A stretch of 8,384 bases of DNA, taken from contig PLKY01000131.1 in the NCBI GenBank assembly GCA_003140785.1, forward strand, positions 1-8,384. Direction: 5' to 3'. Under the pieces are notes generated by a model. That model was not told where the DNA came from. It saw nothing but the letters and a program-made list of their open reading frames with translations, and ran no database searches. The position numbers were made by a program, and so were the translations under genes. Of this stretch, positions 1-5,509 are shown piece by piece. Numbering within the stretch: position 1 is the stretch's first letter; every line of letters starts with the position of its first letter. Source of the DNA: Acidobacteriaceae bacterium. Its GTDB lineage: Bacteria; Acidobacteriota; Terriglobia; Terriglobales; Acidobacteriaceae.

Positions 1-1
1 T

Positions 2-1357
2 GCCGCGGACTTCGCTGTTCAACTTGGTGCGCGAACGGCGCTGATCGACAAGGGGCCAATTGGCGGCGATTGCACCTGGAGCGGCTGCGTGCCGAGTAAA
101 TCGCTGATCAAAGTGGCGAGTGTGGCTCACGATGCGCGAACTGCTGCCCGCTTTGGAATCGGCGTGAGCACGCCGACAACGGACATGACAAAGGTGCGAG
201 CTTATCTTCGCGCCACCATCCAGCAGATCTATGAACCCACCATGCCGGAAGCGCTGCGCAAGAAGGGGATGGATGTCCTAATCGGCGCTGCACGGTTTCT
301 CGATCCGCATTCGCTGGAAGTGGGAACCGAGCGGATTCGCGCCAGGAAGGTGCTGATTGACACTGGTGCTGAGCCACGCACACCCGCAATCGCCGGGCTC
401 GCGAATGTCCCATACATGACCTACCAACAGATCTTTGAGAATGACCGCCTGCCGCAACACCTGCTTGTTGTTGGAGGGGGCCCCATCGGGTGTGAAATCG
501 CGCAGGCATACCGAAGGCTTGGTTCTGAAGTGACCGTTATTGCTGAGCACCTGCTGCCGGCTGAGGAGCCAGAAGTTCAGGAGTTGTTGAGCCGCATCTT
601 TGCGCAAGAAGGAATCGAGCGCATCGCAGCGAGAGCAAAGATCGTGCGTCGTGAAGGCGAAGCCACCACTGTCGAAACGCTGGCGGGCAAGGTGACGGGC
701 GACCTTCTATTCATTGCAACCGGGCGTGCGCCCTTGGTTCGAAACCTTGGCTTGGAAGCGGCAAATGTGCGCTACTCAGAGCGCGGCATCGAAGTGAACA
801 AGTTTCTCCAGACTACTGCCGGACACATTTACGCCGCGGGAGATGTGACCGGCGGCCAGCAGTTCTCGCACCTTGCAGGGTGGCAAGGATTTCAGGCGGT
901 TCGCAATGCGCTGCTGCCGGGAAACAATGCGGGCACAACGGCGGCTATGCCCCACATCACATTTACTTCTCCCGAAGTTGCTCAGATCGGCCTGACTGAA
1001 GGCAAGGCACGCGCGATGTTCAAGAGTCATGATCTGCTCATCAAGTCATTCGACATCAGCAAGGTGGACCGTGCAGTGAACGAGGATGACCGGCTTGGGC
1101 TCATCAAGATCGTTGCACGCCGCAATGGCCTCATTCTTGGCGCGAGCATCGTGGGCGAACGAGCAGGAGAAACCATCACCGAGATCGCAATCGCCATGCG
1201 CAATAAGCTAAAGCTGGCCGACCTGGCCGCGACTGTCCATCCCTACCCAACTTACTCAACCGGCGTGCAACTGCTGGCCACAAAGATGGCCATGGAACAC
1301 GCTTTCTCCGGCTCGTCAGGCAGAATCCTTCGCGGTCTGTCCGCACTTTGGCGCTAG
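2..1357 (+). CDS. FAD-dependent pyridine nucleotide-disulfide oxidoreductase, 5'-partial
   Basis: This cytoplasmic flavoenzyme would move electrons between NAD(P)H and a substrate through FAD and a redox-active cysteine pair. The reading frame is open from position 2, so the gene begins left of the window; the GTG at 89 lies inside the active-site motif and is not the start. About 451 residues are visible, and the missing piece would be the first FAD-binding glycine motif. The disulfide motif GGDCTWSGCVPSK is encoded at about 62-100, with cysteines at 71-73 and 86-88. The NAD-binding motif VVGGGPIGCE lies near 468-497 and the second FAD motif IYAAGDVTGG near 829-858. The C-terminal interface motif reads HPYPTYST, where dihydrolipoyl dehydrogenases have the His and Glu of HxHPTxxE, so both catalytic-dyad positions differ (Tyr and Thr). 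The C-terminus (LRGLSALWR) lacks the paired cysteines of true mercuric reductases. The family is secure; the substrate is not identifiable. The stop is TAG at 1355-1357, and no clear terminator follows. Confidence 0.93.
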   Translation, partial: AADFAVQLGARTALIDKGPIGGDCTWSGCVPSKSLIKVASVAHDARTAARFGIGVSTPTTDMTKVRAYLRATIQQIYEPTMPEALRKKGMDVLIGAARFLDPHSLEVGTERIRARKVLIDTGAEPRTPAIAGLANVPYMTYQQIFENDRLPQHLLVVGGGPIGCEIAQAYRRLGSEVTVIAEHLLPAEEPEVQELLSRIFAQEGIERIAARAKIVRREGEATTVETLAGKVTGDLLFIATGRAPLVRNLGLEAANVRYSERGIEVNKFLQTTAGHIYAAGDVTGGQQFSHLAGWQGFQAVRNALLPGNNAGTTAAMPHITFTSPEVAQIGLTEGKARAMFKSHDLLIKSFDISKVDRAVNEDDRLGLIKIVARRNGLILGASIVGERAGETITEIAIAMRNKLKLADLAATVHPYPTYSTGVQLLATKMAMEHAFSGSSGRILRGLSALWR

Positions 1358-1431
1358 CAGTTCAGCCCGAGCATTTTGAAGAAGCTGCGCTCTCATGTTT
1401 ATCCGTTCAGGAACGCCTTCTGGCTCCTTGA

Positions 1432-2478
1432 CACGTACGTACAGGGGCATTCCAGCCCGCATTTGGCCCGAGATTCCTTCTGGACCAATTCGCCTACGAC
1501 GATCCGCTCACACACTCGCGTCGATTGTGGCAGTACGCAAAGGGGCGACCTTCCTCCCAACTCGCTTCTCCAACATCTGCGACCCGCATTAGTCGCCACT
1601 TCGCCGACCCAGCCAACAAAGAACGCGAAGCGAGATTCGAAGCCAGGCTGAACGACGAGTTTGAAGACCCCGTCCATAAATTTTTGAAGAGCCTCCAGAT
1701 GTGGACCTTTGTAATGTCGCGCCTGCAAGTGCGACAAATGACCCGCTATATCACGTTGCTCTTCAACCGATCACAGAATCGAAGAGGAGCGACGGCGGAG
1801 CAGGTTTCCCTTGCCATTCAGACGACGCAATCGTTCCTGGCAGACGAGGAGAAGGTTGCCAAGGTAGCTGCCCGATGGACCATGGAGATGATTCGCCTCG
1901 GCTACGAACTTGATCGACCGGTGGGAAACGCCGACGTAAGAAAATCCGCCGAAGACATGATCGCGACGATGCAGACGCCTGAGCATCAACAGACTACCTA
2001 TGTCGACAGAATGGAGCGGGCAATGGCGTTTCTGGATGACGCTCTCGATAACGGCCAGTGGAACGTAATACAAACAACCTTCGACCATCCATTCGTTATC
2101 GGGGATGCGCCGGTCGTCACATAGGAGCGCCTTGACAATGGGATTCTCCTTTACGGGAAGGGCTTCGAAACGCCGAATGTCGAAGTTGTATTACCAGTCG
2201 CGTCGACAACATGCCTGCATATCCTCACAGCCGTAGCGCGCACTCGTCGAAGCCGACAGCCCTCAATTGACGAAGTCAATCAGGCTCAGGCCGCTTTCGC
2301 GACGAGGTATTGCTATGCCCACAAGAACGACCCGCAGATCGATGCGATCTTGCAGCCTGAATTCGGGCAAAGCAAAATTGGCTTCAATGCTTTTTCAGTC
2401 AGGCATCGGGACTATACGAACACAATTTCTGAGCTACTCATGAGTGGGGGCAGCAGCTTTAGGGCGCCTCGCCGTTGA
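1432..2478 (+). pseudogene. DUF4238-like protein, disrupted
   Basis: One frame reads from 1432 to the TGA at 2476-2478 and gives a continuous DUF4238-like protein interrupted by a single TAG at 2122-2124. Before the stop the product reads RFLLDQFAYDDPLTHSRRLW, then a basic, helical middle, then FVIGDAPVVT. After it the same frame resumes with ERLDNGILLYGKGF, TPNVEVVLPVASTTCLHIL and AFATRYCYAHKND. The GDxPV block followed by an LPV block is what I recall for this family, so both halves belong to one protein. The amber codon is one transition from TGG (Trp). The 5' end is also damaged: an in-frame TGA lies at 1429-1431, and the only start codon before the conserved core is a TTG at 1525 inside it. 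Functions of DUF4238 proteins are unknown. A shortened product (TTG 1525 to 2124, 199 aa) could still be made. The family call is by recalled pattern. Confidence 0.68.
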
Positions 2479-2481
2479 AAC

Positions 2482-2487
2482 GGAGAG
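2482..2487 (+). promoter_or_regulatory. Ribosome binding site of the 183-aa gene
   Basis: GGAGAG lies 6 nt before the ATG at 2494, just after the TGA that ends the DUF4238 remnant. It fixes the start of the 183-aa gene and shows that this gene can be translated independently of the broken upstream frame. Confidence 0.6.
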
Positions 2488-2493
2488 AACAAT

Positions 2494-3045
2494 ATGCTTC
2501 CGAAACCCGCGATGCGAATCGACCATGAAATTGATGAATTCGACCGCGACGAATCCACGGTCGAAGAGACCGTCCGGACGCTCGTCGACGCCTTCCCCTC
2601 CAATCAAAAATTCACCCACGTGCATCTCAAGGTCATTGCGATAAGCCAGCTCTATCGGGCACGCGTCCTGAATATCGATGCTGAGGACCTCGCAAAGCAC
2701 ATTTGGTCAATTCCAGACCTCGATGACATGCTCGCCGCCGGCTCGCCTGAGGTGGTCAACCTTATTCACCAATGCAAAACTACGAGGCGGAAATACTATT
2801 CCTTCGCGACGAAGTTCTGTAGTTGGCACAACCAGAAAGCCTATTCCCTATGGGATTACAACGTTGATGAGGCTCTCTGGGCTTACAGGCAGCAGGATGG
2901 CTTTGCCAAGTTCAAGCACAAAGAGTTGCTCGATTATCCACGGCTAGCCGAGATCATCAAGGAATTTCGCGCTTTCTATGGGCTGCGGAGATACTCGTTG
3001 AAGAACATCGACAAGTTTCTGTGGGGTGTGGGCGCCAATCTTTGA
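2494..3045 (+). CDS. Conserved hypothetical protein, 183 aa
   Basis: I do not recognise this gene by name. It encodes a soluble-looking protein with no signal peptide or membrane segment. The first 95 residues are acidic and helical. The second half carries a distinctive aromatic core: KYYSFATKFCSWHN at residues 100-113, SLWDYNVDEALWAYRQQDGF at 118-137, and a tail KNIDKFLWGVG at 170-180. I recall proteins with this SFATKxCxxHN...DxxVDxxLW layout as uncharacterised conserved families. A conserved Asp a few residues after an aromatic/Ser-rich helix is also seen in HhH-GPD glycosylase-like folds, but that link is weak. The gene starts 15 nt after the DUF4238 remnant in the same frame and probably formed an operon with it. 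Its 3' end overlaps an antisense ORF (3193-2957), but the tail motif looks family-like, so the stop at 3043-3045 is probably genuine. Confidence 0.75.
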   Translation: MLPKPAMRIDHEIDEFDRDESTVEETVRTLVDAFPSNQKFTHVHLKVIAISQLYRARVLNIDAEDLAKHIWSIPDLDDMLAAGSPEVVNLIHQCKTTRRKYYSFATKFCSWHNQKAYSLWDYNVDEALWAYRQQDGFAKFKHKELLDYPRLAEIIKEFRAFYGLRRYSLKNIDKFLWGVGANL

Positions 3046-3193
3046 GCGGGTTCAAGAACTCGTCCTTGAGCCGCTCCTGAAGTGCTGCCGTTTCTTTCAA
3101 AACTTCCATGTTCGTGATGCGGATCGTCTTGACTCCGTAGGTAAGGGCATGTTCCCATCTGTCTTTTTCGCGCGTCGGAAACCGCTTTTTCAT
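2957..3193 (-). CDS. Small hypothetical protein, 3' end probably readthrough
   Basis: This ORF starts at ATG 3193, 9 nt after the stop of the minus-strand gene at 3203-3604, and reads on into the antisense of the 183-aa gene. The first 50 or so residues look coding: KKRFPTREKDRWEHALTYG, then VKTIRITNMEVLKETAALQE, then RLKDEFLNPL. After that, where it overlaps the plus-strand gene (2957-3045), it becomes Ser/Cys/Arg-rich and unconvincing. The pattern of an Arg/Asp-rich helix, a Gly, a short strand with R-I-x-N, then EVL and a helix recalls the end of DUF559/Vsr-like endonuclease domains, but the catalytic half is absent, so this is only a hint. The natural 3' end may have been lost at a junction near 3045. 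There is no good SD; translation could be coupled to the gene upstream. Confidence 0.4.
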   Translation of the reverse strand: MKKRFPTREKDRWEHALTYGVKTIRITNMEVLKETAALQERLKDEFLNPLKDWRPHPTETCRCSSTSISAAHRKREIP

Positions 3194-3202
3194 CCGCGGA
3201 TT

Positions 3203-3604
3203 CTAAACCCGTCCGCGCTTCGGTGATTGCAATAATTTTTCGTATTGATCCTGCGTGAGTTCTAGCCATACGCCGCCTCGGCCGATCTCGATTCCATGTT
3301 CAATTGCCTGACGAGTTTCGAGATTACGAAGCGCACCTCCTCGCTCGGCAATCTCGAAAAGCTTCTGTTTGTCCGAGAAGTTCAGTTTGCAGGGCAGCGC
3401 TGTTTTCAGATCCGGTTCGAGGAACGAGCAAAACCATCCTCCCCGCAACATAAAGCTCATATAGACGCGTCGGCTCGAGCTGCCGAAGCACTCGGCACAC
3501 CGACGCTCACCGGAATGCTGTGGCGCGGGTGGCACGGCATTGAACACCTGCTGCATTGGTCCCAGTGGCGAAGACGACACCAATTCCGGGCCATGTACTG
3601 CCAC
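3203..3604 (-). CDS. Hypothetical protein with CxxC and conserved C-terminal core
   Basis: I do not recognise a named family. The convincing part is the C-terminal 85 residues from ATG 3460: MSFMLRGGWFCSFLEPDLKT, then a Lys-rich segment, ERGGALRNLETRQAIEHG, and IGRGGVWLELTQDQYEKLL. These have a good balance of strand-forming and helical residues. The longest frame starts at GTG 3604 (133 aa) and adds a Pro/Ser-rich stretch plus RRCAECFGSSSRR, whose CxxC might belong to the protein. No candidate start (3604, 3556 or 3460) has a clear SD, so the start is uncertain. The gene lies 50 nt downstream of the resolvase stop on the same strand and 9 nt before the next small ORF, so all three may share a transcript. 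The protein is cytoplasmic by appearance. Confidence 0.55.
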   Translation of the reverse strand: MAVHGPELVSSSPLGPMQQVFNAVPPAPQHSGERRCAECFGSSSRRVYMSFMLRGGWFCSFLEPDLKTALPCKLNFSDKQKLFEIAERGGALRNLETRQAIEHGIEIGRGGVWLELTQDQYEKLLQSPKRGRV

Positions 3605-3654
3605 TATCGAAAGCGCGGATCGCCTCTGCCCGCATTCTATCTACAACTGTAGTA

Positions 3655-4224
3655 CTAAGCTGCAATAAGGTTGTATATGGTCTGTCTTGTCACACCGAAC
3701 TCCCTCGCCAAAGCAGCTTTATTGCAGCCAGCCGCCACCCGATCACGGATCGTCTGCACCTGAGCAGTTGTCATTGTGGACTGTCTGCCTCGGTACTTCC
3801 CAGCCTGCTTCGCCTTGGCGATCCCTTCAAGCTGTCGCTCACGGATCATTGCACGCTCGAACTCCGCGACGCCACCCATGATGGTCAACATCAGCTTAGA
3901 CATCGCGGAGTCATCACCGGTGAACGTGAGAGCTTCCTTGACGAACTCGACAACAACGCCGCGACTGTTCAGCGTTTGGACGGTATGGAGCAGATCGGTG
4001 ATATTGCGGGCCAGCCGGTCCATGCTGTGGACGACCAAGACGTCACCATCTCGGAGGTAGTCGAGCGCAGCCTGCAATTGTGGTCTGTTGGTGTCCTTAC
4101 CGCTTGCCTTGTCGGTGAACGTCTTGTCGACCTGAACGCCGTCGAGCTGACGCACGGTGTTCTGATCAACGCTGCTGGCCCTGACGTACCCGATCCTCTT
4201 GCCGCCACGCCTCGCTGCCACCAT
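3655..4224 (-). CDS. Serine recombinase, resolvase/invertase family
   Basis: This is a small serine site-specific recombinase of the Tn3 resolvase/DNA invertase type, 189 aa from ATG 4224, the usual length. Such enzymes cut both strands at paired sites through a 5'-phosphoserine and rejoin them, resolving cointegrates or inverting segments. From the ATG, the catalytic motif GYVRASSVDQ gives the nucleophile at about Ser17 and Arg15; the second arginine pair is in HSMDRLARN (about Arg70 and Arg73). The dimer/E-helix region GGVAEFERAMIRERQ and the hinge GKYRGRQ follow. A C-terminal helix-turn-helix ends in ALAREFGVTRQTIYNLI. All key residues are present, so it is probably active. The SD GGGAGG sits 6 nt from ATG 4224 but only 3 nt from the alternative GTG 4227, which favours the ATG. 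Its usual partner, a Tn3-type transposase, is not in the window. It may be a remnant of a mobile element or a stand-alone resolvase. Confidence 0.92.
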   Translation of the reverse strand: MVAARRGGKRIGYVRASSVDQNTVRQLDGVQVDKTFTDKASGKDTNRPQLQAALDYLRDGDVLVVHSMDRLARNITDLLHTVQTLNSRGVVVEFVKEALTFTGDDSAMSKLMLTIMGGVAEFERAMIRERQLEGIAKAKQAGKYRGRQSTMTTAQVQTIRDRVAAGCNKAALAREFGVTRQTIYNLIAA

Positions 4225-4230
4225 CACTGG

Positions 4231-4236
4231 CCTCCC
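4231..4236 (-). promoter_or_regulatory. Shine-Dalgarno site of the resolvase
   Basis: On the minus strand GGGAGG precedes ATG 4224 with a 6-nt gap. The adjacent GTG at 4227 would be only 3 nt away, so this site selects the ATG. Confidence 0.6.
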
Positions 4237-4240
4237 AAAG

Positions 4241-4290
4241 TGTCAAATATGACTTTAGACCATGAAGAGACATGTGTCAACTAATAAAGT
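4241..4290. repeat. TGTCAA repeats, possible resolvase site
   Basis: TGTCAAATATGA (4241-4252) and TGTCAACTAATA (4275-4286) share TGTCAA in direct orientation 34 bp apart, about three helical turns. The first is part of an imperfect palindrome, GTCA-AATA-TGAC (4242-4253). The second is preceded by GACA-TG-TGTC (4269-4278). Half-sites of Tn3-family resolvases commonly begin TGTC and are AT-rich next to it, and res sites normally lie just upstream of the resolvase gene, as here. I cannot define three complete subsites, so this is a candidate only. Confidence 0.3.
4252..4280 (-). promoter_or_regulatory. Candidate sigma-70-like promoter of the resolvase
   Basis: Reading the minus strand, TTGACA (4280-4275, a perfect -35) is followed after exactly 17 nt by TAAAGT (4257-4252, four of six matches to TATAAT). 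Transcription would start near 4245, giving a leader of about 20 nt before ATG 4224 that includes the SD. The promoter overlaps the repeated TGTCAA motifs, so resolvase binding there could repress its own gene, as is known for Tn3-type resolvases. The autoregulation is inference. Confidence 0.5.
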
Positions 4291-4326
4291 ACCCACTTAA
4301 ATTCTACGGTTTTGGGAGCAGGAAGT

Positions 4327-4347
4327 GTAAAGCGGCAGGCGTAAAGC
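4327..4347. repeat. GTAAAGC direct repeat
   Basis: GTAAAGC occurs at 4327-4333 and 4341-4347, a 14-bp period. It lies in the 252-bp non-coding gap between the resolvase (start 4224) and the next plus-strand gene (4480). It could be part of an insertion-sequence end or a protein-binding site; two copies alone prove little. Confidence 0.25.
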
Positions 4348-4479
4348 AAGGTGTACCCAGGTTTGACAACGCGAGCCGATCTCGAATGCGTGAGCCTTGG
4401 GCAAACCGTTGTATTGTACTGACTCTCGCGAGACTGACGCGCATCAGGCCGCGATCCGACCGGCGATAAGATCAGGATC

Positions 4480-5280
4480 ATGCCCGATCCAGCTAAGTTG
4501 CTTTACGAAATTTCCAATGCGCCGAGCGACAGCCATGCGTTTGAGCGATGGCTACAGATGCATGACGCAATCGCCTTCCTGAAAACGAACGCAAGCCAAG
4601 ATGAATTTGTCGCGTATGCAAGTCTGCGAGGTACCTACATACATGCACTGCTCGTTCCGGGTCACCTGCTCAGCGCGACGGACATAGAGGACCTCATGCG
4701 TTGGCGGGGTAATGCTCATCAAACCTGGTTCATCGGCGAGGACTCCTCGAATTCATCGGTGACGATACAAGCGCCGCCCAGTTTCACATCCAGTAGCACT
4801 CTCGACCAGGGAAAACAGTTGGTCTTCGATCGAAGTTTCGCAGGTCGTGTTGGAGAGCAACGGCAGTGCGAGATCTTGCAAGAGTTCGTACACGTGTTCG
4901 ATCTGCTTTTCTTGCCTGAACGCAATTCGTATTCACGGTTCGACAAGCACGGAGACCTTGAGGACGGCATTCGCATCGTACAACCAAGCACGTCGCAGAA
5001 TTCCGATGGCGGCATAGTGTCGTTTCGCGCTGTACTTTTTAAGGGGGGACGTGAAGGGCAAATGGATCTCGCGTGCAAGAGACTGCCTTTCCGAACGAGC
5101 GCTCACGAGATGGGCGCGGAGGTAAGCAAGCCGGGGCTGGTTGTAAGGGTCCATGTCATTGCACGAAGAATGCCGCAATCATACTGCTGGCGGAAGATGG
5201 CGTCCAAGAGAAACGAGCCTCACATGAGAAAGAGCCCTGCTTGGTTGTGCAGGGCTCTTGCGTCTAAGGAGGTGCTTTAG
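4480..5280 (+). CDS. Hypothetical protein, C-terminus probably lost
   Basis: I do not recognise a named family. From ATG 4480 (weak SD AGGA only 2 nt away) the protein reads convincingly for about 185 residues. It has FERWLQMHDAIAFLK at 21-35, YASLRGTYIHALLVP at 46-60, a Ser/Thr-rich linker at 88-107, QLVFDRSFAGRVGE at 113-126, then ILQEFVHVFDLLFLPERNSY at 132-151 and RFDKHGDLED at 153-162. This resembles larger uncharacterised soluble proteins that I recall with FDRxFxGRxG followed by a DxxGDxED block. After about residue 187 (nt 5040) the sequence turns Arg/Lys/Cys-rich and loses any domain-like pattern. The last 20 codons run through the hairpin at 5230-5259 and a strong SD meant for something else. 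I infer a truncation or rearrangement near 5040, with the ORF continuing by chance to the TAG at 5278-5280. It lies downstream of and divergent from the resolvase. Confidence 0.55.
   Translation: MPDPAKLLYEISNAPSDSHAFERWLQMHDAIAFLKTNASQDEFVAYASLRGTYIHALLVPGHLLSATDIEDLMRWRGNAHQTWFIGEDSSNSSVTIQAPPSFTSSSTLDQGKQLVFDRSFAGRVGEQRQCEILQEFVHVFDLLFLPERNSYSRFDKHGDLEDGIRIVQPSTSQNSDGGIVSFRAVLFKGGREGQMDLACKRLPFRTSAHEMGAEVSKPGLVVRVHVIARRMPQSYCWRKMASKRNEPHMRKSPAWLCRALASKEVL
5230..5259. terminator. Perfect 11-bp hairpin, possible terminator
   Basis: AAGAGCCCTGC (5230-5240) is the exact reverse complement of GCAGGGCTCTT (5249-5259), with an 8-nt loop TTGGTTGT. GC content and stem length fit an intrinsic terminator, but the plus-strand flank (GCGTCTAAGG) has no T-run and the minus-strand flank (TCTCATG) has only a weak one. 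It lies inside the doubtful 3' part of the ORF at 4480-5280, which supports that part not being ancestral coding sequence. Confidence 0.5.
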
Positions 5281-5334
5281 ATGTTTCTATTGCCTGAGCG
5301 TACGACGACAACTCGACGTACGATAGAGTACTGA
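5265..5334 (+). other. Near-perfect Shine-Dalgarno with 17-codon ORF
   Basis: TAAGGAGGTG (5265-5274) matches the complement of the 16S rRNA 3' end over ten bases and sits 6-7 nt before ATG 5281. The ORF is only 17 codons (MFLLPERTTTTRRTIEY) and its TGA (5332-5334) shares one base with ATG 5334. That ATG opens a 38-codon frame with a hydrophobic start, MVLLGTFVLSVLQVAC. The SD may belong to the 5' end of the decayed small gene just downstream, which shares its frame at first. No function can be assigned. Confidence 0.35.
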
Positions 5335-5388
5335 TGGTGCTGCTGGGTACGTTTGTACTCTCTGTCTTGCAAGTGGCATGCACGTCTC

Positions 5389-5509
5389 GATATCAGGATT
5401 GCTTCCATCATTGCGGCGATCCGGCTGGCACGTCACCACGGTTGATATAGCAGTTATTGCAGATAGCGTTGCTCTGGCGCGAACGGCCAGGCAAAGGTTA
5501 TTCACTAAA
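5389..5509 (+). pseudogene. Frameshifted relative of the small hydrophobic gene at 8250
   Basis: Translated pieces match the protein at the right edge of the window, but in three successive frames. IASIIAAIRLAR (5398-5433) corresponds to AASIIAAVRLAR. SPRL (5433-5444, next frame) corresponds to its SPRL. AVIADSVALA (third frame, from 5450) corresponds to AVIGDSVSLA, and the frame goes on with RTARQRLFTK. Compared with the intact copy, about seven residues between LAR and SPRL are missing, and two frame changes have occurred. DNA identity is visible too (TCCATCAT, CGGCTGGCACG or similar in both). Its 3' end overlaps the end of the antisense regulator gene. This is a dead paralogue or an older insertion of the same gene. 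The correspondence is seen directly; the function of the family is unknown to me. Confidence 0.6.

Noticed and set aside
1433..1442. Palindromic ACGTACGTAC stretch, with further CGTACG copies at 5300-5322
   Set aside because: Short self-complementary tetranucleotides with no consistent spacing or context.
3650..3662. Small inverted repeat CTACA-AC-TGTAG near the resolvase stop
   Set aside because: Five-bp arms and no T-run; too weak to call a terminator.
3556..4284. Long plus-strand open frame of 242 codons opposite the resolvase
   Set aside because: It is the antisense shadow of a resolvase with complete catalytic motifs, and its own translation shows no domain.
4719..5078. 119-codon minus-strand frame
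   Set aside because: It is antisense to the convincing part of the gene at 4480 and has no recognisable motifs.
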